From Salinisphaera sp. LB1 (lineage in GTDB: Bacteria > Pseudomonadota > Gammaproteobacteria > Nevskiales > Salinisphaeraceae), in the NCBI RefSeq assembly GCF_003177035.1, contig NZ_CP029488.1, forward strand, positions 124,001-188,000: a DNA stretch of 64,000 bases, read 5' to 3'. Shown in pieces: positions 17,708-28,497 of the stretch. Numbering within the stretch: the stretch's first letter is position 1; every line of letters begins with the position of its first letter. Both the position numbers and the translations under genes were made by a program. Below the pieces are notes generated by a model. The model was not told where the DNA came from and did not search any database. It saw only the letters and a program-made list of their open reading frames with translations.

Positions 17708-17921
17708 ACCGTCGATTCTGTCTCATCCGGCGCGTCGAACTCCAGTCCGGCTCACCATGGGCCGGGCCGGCTGACTCACGACCATGGGTACCAGGGCATC
17801 ACCCGGGCCGAGCGGCGCACCTTGCTCCTGGCATAGCTCGAATGGTTTCGGGCGCCCATCGCCGGCGCACCGCGTGCGACGCCAGTCGGGCCGGACGCGA
17901 TCAACGCCTATTCCCCAAGCC

Positions 17922-17952
17922 CAAAAAAAAGCCCCGCACGGGGCGGGGCTCT
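17922..17952 (-). terminator. Rho-independent terminator of groES-groEL
   Basis: Arms GCCCCGC (17931-17937) and GCGGGGC (17943-17949) followed on the minus strand by eight T residues, 30 bases past the groEL stop codon. Confidence 0.93.
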
Positions 17953-17981
17953 TCAAGGCTCGCATCAGGCGAGACAGGCGA

Positions 17982-19634
<1,653 letters not shown>

Positions 19635-19687
19635 TTATCCTTGATTCGTTGATTGGTGGTTGACTAATGGATGCGCCAAACGGGCTG

Positions 19688-19975
19688 TTAACCCAGCACC
19701 GCCAGGATGTCGTCCTCGCGCATCACGACGACTTCGTCGCCGTCGACCTTGATCTCGGTACCCGAGAACTTGCCGAACATCACCGTGTCGCCGACCTTGA
19801 CTTCAGGCTTGCGGACTTCGCCGTTGTCCAGCGGCTTGCCATTGCCGACCGCGATCACTTCGCCGCGCTGCGGCTTCTCGGCCGCGGTATCGGGAATGAC
19901 GATGCCCCCGGCCGTCTTCTGCTCTTCTTCGATCCGCTTGATTACGATGCGGTCATGTAGAGGACGGATATTCAT
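19688..19975 (-). CDS. groES: Co-chaperonin GroES
   Basis: A 95-residue 10-kDa subunit that caps the GroEL ring. It starts [18 protein letters not shown] and contains the mobile-loop region [14 protein letters not shown] around residues 16-29. AAGGGTGG precedes the ATG at 19975. First gene of the groESL operon, under a heat-shock-type promoter. Confidence 0.99.
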   Translation of the reverse strand: MNIRPLHDRIVIKRIEEEQKTAGGIVIPDTAAEKPQRGEVIAVGNGKPLDNGEVRKPEVKVGDTVMFGKFSGTEIKVDGDEVVVMREDDILAVLG

Positions 19976-20074
19976 GCCACCCTTCTCCTCGAAACTGTGA
20001 AGGTTGTTGATTAAAAGCCCGACGGCTCATCGCCGCCACCCAGACTGCCGATTGGCAATCTTGATCACCCGCAT

Positions 20075-20102
20075 TGATGCGGCCTCGCGGCCCCCTTTCA
20101 AG
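20075..20102 (-). promoter_or_regulatory. Sigma-32 heat-shock promoter of groESL
   Basis: The minus strand has a perfect -35 CTTGAAA (20096-20102), a 13-base spacer and a -10-like CCGCATCA (20075-20082), close to CCCCATNT. Transcription would start about 90 bases before groES. No CIRCE inverted repeat was seen, so control by RpoH rather than HrcA is likely. Confidence 0.8.
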
Positions 20103-20237
20103 AGCGCGGACATAAATTTTTAACGGCGACTGCCCGGCGCAAAAGAGAAACGATGCCTTGTTGGAATGCCGCTCAGGCAGTATCGTTCGATACAAATCAA
20201 GTCATGCCGAGTCGTTCTCGGCGACCCCGGAGGTTCC

Positions 20238-21524
20238 ATGGCCGAGTCCACTATGCGTCGCGTCGCCGTCGTCGGCGGCGCCCGGATCCCCTTCTGCCGT
20301 TCCAACACCGCGTATTCGCATCAATCGAACCAGGACCTGCTGACGGCGGCCTTCAAGGCACTGTCGGAGAAGTACCGGCTTGCCGGTGAACGTATCGGCG
20401 AGGTCGCGGCCGGCGCAGTGCTCAAGCACGCAAGCGACTTCAACCTCACGCGCGAAGCCGTGCTCGGCACCGACCTGGACCCGCACACTCCGGCCTTCGA
20501 CGTGCAGCAGGCCTGTGGCACCAGCCTGGAAACCACGATCCTGCTCGCCAACAAGATCGCCATGGGTCAGATCGATTCGGGCATCGCCGGCGGCGCCGAC
20601 ACGACATCGGACGCTCCGATCGGGGTGAACGAGGAACTGCGCAGGATTCTGCTCGACATCAATCGCGCGAAGTCCGCCGGCGAACGCGCCCGGCTGTTCG
20701 CCAAACTCCGGCCGCGTCATCTGGTGCCGAACCTGCCGGGCGTGTCCGAACCGCGCACCGGCATGTCGATGGGCGAGCACTGCGAGTTGATGGCCAAGGA
20801 ATGGAGGATCTCGCGGCGTGCCCAGGACGAACTGGCGCTGACCAGCCACAAGAACGCGGCGCAGGCGTATGTGGATGGCTTCTACGACGATCTGGTATTC
20901 CCGTATCTGGGCGTGGAGCGCGACAACAATCTGCGCCCGGATTCGAGCATGGAGAAGCTCTCCAAGCTACGACCGTCCTTCGACAAGGATAGCGGCACGC
21001 TGACCGCCGGCAACGCCACGCCGCTGACCGATGGTGCATCGAGCGTGCTGCTGGCCAGCGAGGAATGGGCCCAGGAACGCGGCCTGCCGATTCTGGCCTA
21101 CTTCACGCCCTATGCGCGCACCGCCGCAGTCGACTACGTAGACGGCGGCGAAGGGCTGCTCATGGCGCCAACCTATGCCGTGCCGCAAATGCTCGATGCC
21201 GCCGGGCTGACGCTGCAGGACTTCGACTTCTACGAGATCCACGAAGCCTTCGCCGCCCAGGTGCTGTGCACGCTCAAGGCATGGGAGTCGAAGAAATACT
21301 GCACCGAGCGTCTCGGTCGCGACGCGCCGCTGGGCTCGATCGATCTATCGAAGCTCAACGTCAAGGGCTCCTCGCTCGGGCTGGGTCATCCGTTCGCGGC
21401 CACGGGCGGGCGCATCGTGGCCACCCTGGCCAAGATCCTGGACGACGCCGGCTCGGGGCGCGGGCTCATTTCCATTTGTGCCGCCGGCGGCCAGGGCGTG
21501 ACCGCGATTCTGGAAAAACCGTAG
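20238..21524 (+). CDS. Acetyl-CoA C-acyltransferase (FadI-like thiolase)
   Basis: A 428-residue thiolase that cleaves 3-ketoacyl-CoA or condenses acetyl-CoA. The nucleophilic Cys is at 93 (QQACGTSLE). The other catalytic residues are His384 (GLGHPFAATG) and Cys414 (ICAAGGQG), and HEAFAAQ occurs near 335. Length and phrasing are closer to FadI (fatty-acid beta-oxidation) than to the shorter PhaA/AtoB thiolases. No fadJ or hydratase partner lies beside it, so the physiological direction is uncertain. The ATG at 20238 has GGAGG five bases upstream. A terminator follows. Confidence 0.9.
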   Translation: MAESTMRRVAVVGGARIPFCRSNTAYSHQSNQDLLTAAFKALSEKYRLAGERIGEVAAGAVLKHASDFNLTREAVLGTDLDPHTPAFDVQQACGTSLETTILLANKIAMGQIDSGIAGGADTTSDAPIGVNEELRRILLDINRAKSAGERARLFAKLRPRHLVPNLPGVSEPRTGMSMGEHCELMAKEWRISRRAQDELALTSHKNAAQAYVDGFYDDLVFPYLGVERDNNLRPDSSMEKLSKLRPSFDKDSGTLTAGNATPLTDGASSVLLASEEWAQERGLPILAYFTPYARTAAVDYVDGGEGLLMAPTYAVPQMLDAAGLTLQDFDFYEIHEAFAAQVLCTLKAWESKKYCTERLGRDAPLGSIDLSKLNVKGSSLGLGHPFAATGGRIVATLAKILDDAGSGRGLISICAAGGQGVTAILEKP

Positions 21525-21541
21525 CACCGCCCCGGACATGG

Positions 21542-21588
21542 CACGGGCATCGGGCCGGCGGCGCTGGCCTGATGCCCGTTTTGTCTTT
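21542..21588 (+). terminator. Rho-independent terminator of the thiolase gene
   Basis: Arms ACGGGCATC (21543-21551) and GATGCCCGT (21571-21579), with a GGCC inner stem, followed by TTTGTCTTT. Confidence 0.85.
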
Positions 21589-21672
21589 AGCCTTCCCGGC
21601 ATCACCCAGCGCCTGATGCCCTATGACCCCTCGTATTCGTCACCGCCCGCCGCGCGCGGCCGGGGTGCGCGC

Positions 21673-23022
21673 ATGAGCGCGGCACCGGCACGCGGCGGCT
21701 GGGCCTCGCGCTTCGGCTTCATCATGGCGGCTGCCGGCTCGGCGATCGGGCTCGGCAATATCTGGAAGTTTCCCTACATGACCGCCTCGAACGGCGGCGG
21801 CGCCTTCCTCGTGGTCTATCTGGCCTGCGTATTCATATTCGGCATCTCGCTGCTGCTGGCCGAACTGGTGCTGGGGCGCATGGCCAAGCGCAACCCGATC
21901 GGCGCGTTCCGGCGTCTGGCCGGCGGCGCCTGGCCGGCGGTGGGCGCGTTGGGGGTGGTCACCGCGCTGGTTATTCTTTCGTTTTATGTCGTGGTGTCGG
22001 GCTGGGCCATTGCTTATTTCATCTACGCCATTGAAGGCACGCTCACGCAATCGAGCGCCGGTCAACTCAATGCCTTGTTCGGCCATCTGGTGTCGAGCCC
22101 GATCCTGCCGTTGATTTATGCGGTCATCTTCATGGCATTGACCGGCGCCGTGGTGATCGGCGGCGTGGCCGGCGGCATCGAGCGCATGGCGAAACTGTTC
22201 ATGCCGCTGCTGTTCGTGATCCTGATTCTGCTGATGCTGCGCTCACTCACGCTGCCCGGTGCTTCGCGCGGGCTCGTCTTTTTCCTGCATCCGGACTGGT
22301 CGGCGATCAACGGGCATTTGATCTCCGCAGCCCTCGGCCAGGCGTTTTTCACGCTCTCGCTCGGCGTGGGCGGCATGATTACCTACGGCTCTTACATGGC
22401 CGATACGCAGGATCTCGGGCGCGACGCGCTGTCGGTGGTGGCACTCAATACGCTGGTTTCGCTGCTGGCCGGCCTGATGGTGATTCCGGCGATGATGTCG
22501 GCCGGCATTACGCCCGCCGCCGGCGGCCCGGGCACGACCTTCAAGGTGCTGCCGACGGTGTTCGCGGCCATGCCGGCCGGCAACCTGTTTGGCATCGGCT
22601 TCTTCTTTTTGCTGATACTGGCGGCGCTGACCTCGTCGGTTTCGCTGCTGGAACCCGCGGTGAGTTTCCTCTGCGACGAACACGGCATGAAGCGATCGCA
22701 CGCGACACTGCTGGGTGTCCTGTTCTGTCTGATCCTGGCCGTGCCGGTATCGCTGTCGTTCGGCGCCTGGCACCACATACGGCTCTTCGGCCTGAGCATC
22801 TTCGGCGTGATGGACTATCTGACCAGCAGCCTCGCGCTACCGATCGGCAGCCTGATGACCGCGCTTTGCGTCGGCTGGGTGGTGCGCGGAGCGGCGATCG
22901 ACGAATTAACCAATCACGGCCGGATCGCCGCGGGATGGGCGCCGGTATGGCTGTTTTTCATACGCTACATCGCGCCGATCGGCATCGTCTGGATTTTGAT
23001 CCAGGGCGTGTTCGGTCTCTGA
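21673..23022 (+). CDS. Sodium-dependent transporter, NSS/SNF family
   Basis: A 449-residue inner-membrane protein with about 11-12 hydrophobic segments. The first helix carries the diagnostic RFGFIMAAAGSAIGLGNIWKFPY, shown here only to its start (RFGFIMAAAGSAIGLG), which binds Na+ and substrate in LeuT-type proteins. Bacterial members usually import amino acids such as Leu, Trp or Tyr; the substrate cannot be read. The start at 21673 (MSAAPARGG) resembles other members. An in-frame ATG at 21616 is possible and neither has a strong ribosome-binding site. It lies after a terminator, so it needs its own promoter. Confidence 0.88.
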   Translation: MSAAPARGGWASRFGFIMAAAGSAIGLGNIWKFPYMTASNGGGAFLVVYLACVFIFGISLLLAELVLGRMAKRNPIGAFRRLAGGAWPAVGALGVVTALVILSFYVVVSGWAIAYFIYAIEGTLTQSSAGQLNALFGHLVSSPILPLIYAVIFMALTGAVVIGGVAGGIERMAKLFMPLLFVILILLMLRSLTLPGASRGLVFFLHPDWSAINGHLISAALGQAFFTLSLGVGGMITYGSYMADTQDLGRDALSVVALNTLVSLLAGLMVIPAMMSAGITPAAGGPGTTFKVLPTVFAAMPAGNLFGIGFFFLLILAALTSSVSLLEPAVSFLCDEHGMKRSHATLLGVLFCLILAVPVSLSFGAWHHIRLFGLSIFGVMDYLTSSLALPIGSLMTALCVGWVVRGAAIDELTNHGRIAAGWAPVWLFFIRYIAPIGIVWILIQGVFGL

Positions 23023-23093
23023 CACCACCGCTTGCATCCAGAATTGATTACCCTAACGTATCGCCAATCCCGGACTGATAGCGAGGAACGATA

Positions 23094-24095
23094 ATGCGCC
23101 GCGACACCCCCGCCCCGGTCGGTGTGCTGTTCACCAATCTGGGCAGCCCGGACGATACCTCGGTGCCCGCGGTCCGACGCTATCTGCGCGAGTTTCTCAG
23201 CGATCGCCGCGTGATCGATCTCAACCGGGCGCTTTGGCTGCCGATTCTGTACGGCATCATCCTGACGTTCCGGCCCCGGAAATCGGCCGAGGGCTATCGC
23301 TCGGTCTGGATGGACGAAGGCTCGCCGCTGATCGTGTACGCCCGGCGCCAGGTGGCCGGCATCCAGGCCCGCCTGGATGCGCAATTGTCGCGGCCGGTGC
23401 ACGTGGCGCTCGGCATGCGCTACGGCAACCCCTCGATCGAGTCGGGCCTTGAGGAGCTGCATGCCGCCGGCTGCCGGAAGATCCTGATCCTGCCGGCCTA
23501 CCCGCAGTATTCCGCGACCACGGTCGCCACGACGTTCGACAAGGTCGGCGCCGTGCTCGAGCACTGGCCGGAGCCGCCGGCGCTGCGCCAGATCAATCGC
23601 TACCACGACGACCCGGGTTATATCGCCGCACTCGCGAACTCGGTGCGCGAACACTGGGCGCAACACGGCCGCGGCGACAGGCTGGTGATCTCGTTTCACG
23701 GCATCCCCAAGCGCTACGTGAAGCAGGGCGATCCCTACCCTCGCGACTGCGGCGTCACCGCGCAGTTGCTGGCGGCAGAACTGGGCCTGTCGCGCAATCA
23801 GTACAAGGTCTGCTTTCAGTCGCGTTTCGGCCGCGAGCCGTGGCTGCAGCCGTATCTGGACGAGACCATGAAGGCCTGGGGCGCGGACCCGGACATCAAC
23901 ACCGTGGACGTGATCTGCCCCGGCTTCTCGGCCGATTGCCTGGAAACACTGGAAGAAATCCGCGAGGAGAACCGCGGCTACTTCGAGCAAGCCGGCGGGC
24001 AATCGTTACGGTATATTCCCGCGCTCAACGATCGCGACGAGCATATCGAGATGTTCGCGCGCGTGATTCGCGAAGAACTGGCCGGCTGGGTCTGA
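23094..24095 (+). CDS. hemH: Ferrochelatase
   Basis: A 333-residue enzyme inserting Fe2+ into protoporphyrin IX, the last step of haem synthesis. Family motifs are present: TNLGSPD (14-20), LPAYPQYS (133-140), SFHGIPKRYV (200-209, with the metal-site His202) and PGFSADCLETLEE near 275-288 with the conserved Glu. AGCGAGGAACG precedes the ATG. It sits between a transporter and sohB, with 71 and 34 bases of spacing. Confidence 0.97.
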   Translation: MRRDTPAPVGVLFTNLGSPDDTSVPAVRRYLREFLSDRRVIDLNRALWLPILYGIILTFRPRKSAEGYRSVWMDEGSPLIVYARRQVAGIQARLDAQLSRPVHVALGMRYGNPSIESGLEELHAAGCRKILILPAYPQYSATTVATTFDKVGAVLEHWPEPPALRQINRYHDDPGYIAALANSVREHWAQHGRGDRLVISFHGIPKRYVKQGDPYPRDCGVTAQLLAAELGLSRNQYKVCFQSRFGREPWLQPYLDETMKAWGADPDINTVDVICPGFSADCLETLEEIREENRGYFEQAGGQSLRYIPALNDRDEHIEMFARVIREELAGWV

Positions 24096-24129
24096 CTTCG
24101 CTGCCTGTTATCGAACCCCGGAGCACGCT

Positions 24130-25188
24130 ATGCACTGGCTCGCCACTTTCGGTCTGAACTACGGCCTGTTCCTGGCCAAGGCGGCCACCCTGGTCGCGGC
24201 CGTCGCCATCGTGGTGATCGTGCTGACGTCCAGCGCGATCAGCCTGCGCCGCGACCGGAATCGTCGCCTGTCCGTCGAGCGCGTCAACGATCGCCTGGAT
24301 CACATGGCCGATACACTCTCCGATGCGTTGCTCAACGATGCCGAGAAAAAGGCACGCGCCAAGCAGCGCAAGAAGGAGGCCAAGCAAAAGACCAAGGCCG
24401 AAAAGCTCGGCAAGAAACACCCGCCACAGCGCCTGTTCGTGCTCGATTTCGACGGCGATATCCGGGCCTCGGCAGTCGACGGCCTGCGCGAGTCGATCAA
24501 CGCCCTGCTCCAGGTCGCCGAGGCCGACGACGAAGTATTGCTGCGGCTCGAATCCGGCGGCGGCATGGTCCACAGCTATGGCCTGGCGGCCTCGCAGTTG
24601 GCACGCCTGCGCGATGCCGGCATCCGGCTGACCGTCGCGGTCGACCGCGTCGCCGCCAGCGGCGGCTACATGATGGCCTGCGTGGGCGATCGCATCGTGG
24701 CGGCGCCGTTTGCCATCATCGGCTCGATCGGCGTCGTCGCCCAGTTGCCCAATTTTCATCGCTGGTTATCGGACAAGCATGTCGATTTCGAGATGCACAC
24801 CGCCGGCGATTACAAGCGCACGCTGACCGTTTTCGGCGAAAACACCGAAGCCGGCCGCGAAAAGTTTCGCCAGGAACTGGAAGACACGCACGGCCTGTTC
24901 AAGGCCTTCGTGGCCGAACATCGCCCCGGCCTGGATATCGACGCGGTGGCCACCGGAGAGCACTGGTACGCCCGCCAGGCGCTGGACAAGCGGCTGGTCG
25001 ACGAAATCGCCACCAGCGACGCAGTCATGCTCGCCGCCGCCCGCGACGGGCGTGACGTGTTCACGATCGCCGTGCACGCGCCCCAGGGACTGATCGCCCG
25101 CCTGACCGGCCAGGCCAGTCGAGTGCTGGCAAAGACCCTGCACGAACAAGGCCTGATTCGCGCCGAAATCGGGCGGCGGGCGCATTGA
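24130..25188 (+). CDS. sohB: Inner-membrane peptidase SohB (family S49)
   Basis: A 352-residue membrane-anchored serine protease. A membrane helix lies at about 12-33, followed by a Lys/Arg-rich stretch (72-98). The catalytic dyad should be Ser177 (RVAASGGYMMAC) and Lys229 (GDYKRTL), as in the SppA/SohB family. It degrades signal peptides or misfolded periplasmic proteins in other bacteria. The ATG follows CGGAGCACGCT. It precedes a DegQ-type protease gene by 100 bases, forming a small envelope-proteolysis neighbourhood. Confidence 0.93.
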   Translation: MHWLATFGLNYGLFLAKAATLVAAVAIVVIVLTSSAISLRRDRNRRLSVERVNDRLDHMADTLSDALLNDAEKKARAKQRKKEAKQKTKAEKLGKKHPPQRLFVLDFDGDIRASAVDGLRESINALLQVAEADDEVLLRLESGGGMVHSYGLAASQLARLRDAGIRLTVAVDRVAASGGYMMACVGDRIVAAPFAIIGSIGVVAQLPNFHRWLSDKHVDFEMHTAGDYKRTLTVFGENTEAGREKFRQELEDTHGLFKAFVAEHRPGLDIDAVATGEHWYARQALDKRLVDEIATSDAVMLAAARDGRDVFTIAVHAPQGLIARLTGQASRVLAKTLHEQGLIRAEIGRRAH

Positions 25189-25288
25189 TTTGGGCCGGTT
25201 ATGAAACTCCCCGGCATCTCGGCGGTCCTAGAGCCGGGGACGTAGCCGGCACCGCCGGTCGTTTGGTGACACCGACGAGTAAGGACCT

Positions 25289-26698
25289 ATGACACAACTC
25301 GCATCTCTGCGCTATCGCGCCTTCTTTCTCCTGCTCCTAGCGCTGTTGGGCACGAGCGCTCAGGCGTCCATTCCCAGCGGCATGCTGTCCGGCAACGACC
25401 CGTCGCTGGCGCCGATGCTCCACAAGACGTTGCCGGCGGTGGTCAACGTGGTGGTGACCGGCAAGGCGCAGCAGATGCCGAACAATCCGCTGTTCAACGA
25501 CCCGTTCTTCCGGAAGTTCTTCAATGCGCCGCAACAACAGCAGCTGCAACACCCGACCGCCATCGGCTCGGGGGTGATCGTCAACGCGGACAAGGGCTAT
25601 ATCGTGACCAACAATCACGTGGTCCGTAATGCGCAGAAGATCGAGGTCCGGCTCAAGGACAATCGGCAGTTCAAGGCCAAGATCGTCGGCACCGACCCGG
25701 CCACCGATCTGGCGGTGATCCAGATCGACGCCAAGAATCTCACCCAGCTCGAGTTCGCCGACTCCAACAAGCTCCAGGTCGGCGATTTCGTGGTTGCCGT
25801 GGGTAATCCCTTCGGCCTGCGTCAAACCGTGACCTCCGGCATCGTATCCGGCCTCGGCCGCCACATCGGCAGCCCCGAGGACGGACAGGGCAGCCGTTAC
25901 CAGAACTTCATTCAGACCGATGCGTCGATCAACCCCGGCAACTCGGGCGGCGCGTTGCTCAACCTCAAGGGCCAGCTGGTCGGCATCAACAGCGAGATCC
26001 TGTCGCAGTCGGGCGGCAACATCGGCATCGGCTTCGCCATTCCGTCGAACCTGGTCAAGACCGTTTACCACCAGCTGGTCAAGTACGGCAAGGTCAAGCG
26101 CGGCATGCTCGGTGTGGTCGGCCAGAACCTGACACCGGCCCTGGCCAAGGCCTTCGGCTTGAACGTCGATCAGGGCGTGGTGATCGCTCAGGTCATGCCC
26201 GATTCCCCGGCCGCCAAGGCGGGCATCAAGCAGCGTGACGTGATCACTGCCGTAGACGGCAAGAAGATCGATAACTTCTCCGACCTGCAGAACGCCATCG
26301 GCCTGCGTTCGCCGGGCTCCAAGGTGACCATCGATCTGCTGCGCGACGGCAAGAAGATGCAGGTCCACGCCACGCTGGCCAAGGCCTCCGCGCTGACCGG
26401 CGCGGGTAACGCCACTACCGGCGGTTCGCTGAACAAGCATCTGGCCGGCGCCCAGTTCGGCCCATTGACCGACAGCAACCCGCTGTCCGGCCAGGTGCAG
26501 GGCGTCGTGGTCACCCACGTGCAGCCCGGCAGCCCCGCGGCCCAGGCGGGTCTTCAGTCGGGCGACGTGATCACGTCGGTCAACCGGCATCAGATCAGCA
26601 GCGTCTCCCAGCTGCACAAACTGGCCGGCCCGGATACCAAGCAGCTGCTGCTGCATATCCGCCGTGGCCAGGGCGCGCTGTTCCTGTTGATACAGTAG
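25289..26698 (+). CDS. Do-family periplasmic serine protease (DegQ/DegP/MucD type)
   Basis: A 469-residue envelope quality-control protease. A signal peptide covers residues 1-27 (cleavage after SAQA). The trypsin-like domain has the triad His110 (TNNHVV), Asp140 (ATDLAVI) and Ser219 (NPGNSGGAL). Two PDZ domains follow at about 270-365 and 385-469. A Gln-rich loop (82-87) sits where DegP and DegQ have their LA loop. AAGGACCT precedes the ATG. A strong terminator follows. DegP, DegQ and MucD cannot be separated by sight. Confidence 0.95.
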   Translation: MTQLASLRYRAFFLLLLALLGTSAQASIPSGMLSGNDPSLAPMLHKTLPAVVNVVVTGKAQQMPNNPLFNDPFFRKFFNAPQQQQLQHPTAIGSGVIVNADKGYIVTNNHVVRNAQKIEVRLKDNRQFKAKIVGTDPATDLAVIQIDAKNLTQLEFADSNKLQVGDFVVAVGNPFGLRQTVTSGIVSGLGRHIGSPEDGQGSRYQNFIQTDASINPGNSGGALLNLKGQLVGINSEILSQSGGNIGIGFAIPSNLVKTVYHQLVKYGKVKRGMLGVVGQNLTPALAKAFGLNVDQGVVIAQVMPDSPAAKAGIKQRDVITAVDGKKIDNFSDLQNAIGLRSPGSKVTIDLLRDGKKMQVHATLAKASALTGAGNATTGGSLNKHLAGAQFGPLTDSNPLSGQVQGVVVTHVQPGSPAAQAGLQSGDVITSVNRHQISSVSQLHKLAGPDTKQLLLHIRRGQGALFLLIQ

Positions 26699-26732
26699 AC
26701 TGCCGCAACCGGCGCCGTTGGCGCCGAGCGCG

Positions 26733-26759
26733 AAAAGCCCGGCTTCGGCCGGGCTTTTT
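26733..26759 (+). terminator. Rho-independent terminator after the Do-family protease
   Basis: AAAGCCCGGC, loop TTCG, GCCGGGCTTTTT: a perfect stem with a UUCG tetraloop and T-run, 35 bases after the stop codon. Confidence 0.96.
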
Positions 26760-26848
26760 GTTGCGTATCATCCGGAACGTGCCGATTTGCCGTCGTTTTG
26801 TCTGCCTCGGTCGCGTCGTTATACTTGAAGGCGTTGCAGGAGCCTGTC

Positions 26849-27046
26849 ATGAGCCAGTTCGATCTCGCCGACTTCGAAGCGCAGGTGCATGCCCTGCTGG
26901 CCGCCTATCAGCGTTTGCAGGCGGACTACGACGCCCTGCAGGCGGCCCACGAAGCCGAGACCCAGCGCAATCGCGAGATTCGAGAGCGCTTGAATGGGGT
27001 GATCGAACGCATCCGGGCGCTCGAGGCCGAAGCCGGTAATGTGTAA
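26849..27046 (+). CDS. TIGR02449-like small coiled-coil protein
   Basis: A 65-residue protein, nearly all predicted coiled coil (heptads from about residue 5 to 60: VHALLAAYQRLQADYDALQ). This resembles the short TIGR02449 proteins encoded just before zapA in many proteobacteria, likely connected with cell division, although the function is unproven. AGGAG lies seven bases before the ATG at 26849. zapA follows 130 bases downstream on the same strand. Confidence 0.8.
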   Translation: MSQFDLADFEAQVHALLAAYQRLQADYDALQAAHEAETQRNREIRERLNGVIERIRALEAEAGNV

Positions 27047-27176
27047 CCGTCGACCGCGAGCACGGACCATCGCCGGGCTTTGCGTCGCCTTACCGGCGTC
27101 ACGGGATGCAAATGCACGCGATAACGGGTTTAATCGGAGAGCGACAACCTCTGAGTCCCCGATGGGGGCGTGACAC

Positions 27177-27524
27177 ATGGCACGGGCGGACATCATGGGT
27201 AGCGACAAGACACAGACCGCGCTGACGGTGCGTATCCTCGGGCGCGACTACTCGGTCAACTGCCCAGAAGGCGAACGCGAGGCGCTGCTGCGCTCGGCCG
27301 AACACGTGTCCAAGCGCATGAGCGCGATCCAGCGTCAGGGCAAGACCCTGGGCTCGGAGCGGATTGCCATCATGGCCGCACTCAACATCGCCCGCGACCT
27401 GCTCGACCTGCAGCGCCAGGTCGAGCGACGCGACGCGGGCCTTGCCGATAGCGACGAGGAGATGACGGAGCGCCTGTCGCAGCTCCAGCTGCGGATTGAG
27501 TCGGCGCTCGATTCCTCGGGGTGA
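27177..27524 (+). CDS. zapA: Cell division protein ZapA
   Basis: A 115-residue protein that bundles FtsZ filaments at mid-cell. The sequence has the ZapA core VRILGRDYSVNCPEGE (about 18-33), SAEHVSKRMSAI and the central ALNIARDLLDLQRQ helix, then a C-terminal coiled coil. An alternative start at 27195 (MGSDKTQ) would give 109 residues. The upstream one has GGGGG eight bases before it, so either is possible. The order small coiled-coil gene, zapA, 6S RNA, fau is conserved in gammaproteobacteria. Confidence 0.93.
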   Translation: MARADIMGSDKTQTALTVRILGRDYSVNCPEGEREALLRSAEHVSKRMSAIQRQGKTLGSERIAIMAALNIARDLLDLQRQVERRDAGLADSDEEMTERLSQLQLRIESALDSSG

Positions 27525-27544
27525 CAGCATGACCGGTCTTGCGT

Positions 27545-27573
27545 TTGTCACGGCCCCGGACCGGGGGTACCAT
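27545..27573 (+). promoter_or_regulatory. Sigma-70 promoter of 6S RNA
   Basis: TTGTCA (27545-27550), a 17-base spacer and TACCAT (27568-27573). The predicted start, about 27580-27583, coincides with the 5' end of the 6S RNA helix. Confidence 0.7.
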
Positions 27574-27581
27574 GTGGCTAC

Positions 27582-27766
27582 CGGCATTCCTGCGGTGTTC
27601 GACGGTCTCCCGGTTCCCCTTGAGCCTAATTACCTAACCAGGGGTGGGAACCGGCGCAGGTGAGTATGCCCGCCTTGCTGCGGGAAACCTAATGCGTCGC
27701 GGAACGCCCCACTTGAGCGCTTGTCTCAAGGATAGTGGACGACTGACGGCACGTGCGGGAATGTCG
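27582..27766 (+). ncRNA. ssrS: 6S RNA
   Basis: This region does not code but sits exactly where ssrS lies in gammaproteobacteria, between zapA and fau. The ends pair (GCATTCC near 27584 with GGAATGT near 27758-27764). Internal features are typical: TTCCTGCGGTGTTCG at the 5' end, CCCTTGAGCC, TGAGTATGC, and CCCCACTTGAGC with TCAAGG near the 3' end. 6S RNA mimics an open promoter and sequesters the sigma-70 holoenzyme in stationary phase. Exact ends are estimated. Confidence 0.88.
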
Positions 27767-27794
27767 GTCCCTCTTCTTCTTCGCTCGCCTGCCC

Positions 27795-28367
27795 ATGGCC
27801 CGAATCGCCGATCAGCGCAAGACCGCTTTATCCGCCCGCCGGAGATTGAGCGCCGTTGACCGTCGACGCGCCTCGCGTGCGGCCTGCCGGCGGCTGGCCC
27901 GTCTGCCGGCCGTGCAGCGCGCGCACCGGATCGGCCTGTACTGGCCGCTGGCCAGCGAAATCGACCCTCGCCCCCTGATTCCCCTGCTCGGCCAGTCGCC
28001 GCCGGTGGTCTGCTATCCGCGCGTGGTCGGCGATGTCCTGCGGTTCGTGCCGATACGCTCGGCGCGAGCCTGGCGTCGTTCCGAGCTCGGCGTCTGCGAA
28101 CCCGGCGGCTGGAGCCGCCCCGTGAACGCGCTCGACGTACTGGTCATGCCCCTGGCCGGTTTCGATACCAACGCCCATCGCATCGGTCTCGGCGGCGGCT
28201 TCTACGATCGCACGCTGGCCCCGGTCCGGGATCGAGCCTATCGCAGCCCGACGCGCATCGGCCTCGCCTTCGAATGCCAGCGGCTCGACGCCGTCGAACC
28301 CCAGCCATGGGATGTCGAACTAGCCGCTGTGGTAACCGAAAACCGCGTGTACCGCAGACGTCCGTAA
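27795..28367 (+). CDS. fau: 5-formyltetrahydrofolate cyclo-ligase
   Basis: A 190-residue enzyme (YgfA/Fau) converting 5-formyl-THF to 5,10-methenyl-THF with ATP. It shows the basic N-terminal segment (QRKTALSARRRLS), LYWPLASEIDPRPL and the nucleotide-binding GLGGGFYDRTL motif at about 133-143. The start at 27795 lies just beyond the 6S RNA. The longer frame to 27753 would run into the RNA gene. In E. coli 6S RNA and ygfA share a transcript, and the 29-base spacing here allows the same. Confidence 0.92.
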   Translation: MARIADQRKTALSARRRLSAVDRRRASRAACRRLARLPAVQRAHRIGLYWPLASEIDPRPLIPLLGQSPPVVCYPRVVGDVLRFVPIRSARAWRRSELGVCEPGGWSRPVNALDVLVMPLAGFDTNAHRIGLGGGFYDRTLAPVRDRAYRSPTRIGLAFECQRLDAVEPQPWDVELAAVVTENRVYRRRP

Positions 28368-28497
28368 CGGTCGCCGGCGCCATGCATGGACAAAGCCGCC
28401 GGGCGCCGGCTCAATGGTGCCGCACCCCAACCGGCATCGCACGCCCTCGCGCGCCATGCGTAGAATCGACTGAATCGCACTCACGACAAGGACACTC

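Noticed and set aside
14999..17836. 945-codon open frame on the plus strand
   Set aside because: It is entirely antisense to glnE, has shadow-frame composition (rich in Arg, Gln, His and Gly), and shows no family resemblance. Long antisense frames are common in GC-rich genes.
20075..20150. CIRCE operator before groESL
   Set aside because: No TTAGCACTC-N9-GAGTGCTAA type repeat is present; a sigma-32 promoter explains the region.
25205..25242. Terminator after sohB
   Set aside because: CCCCGGC and GCCGGGG can pair around a 17-base loop, but no T-run follows and the protease gene starts just downstream.
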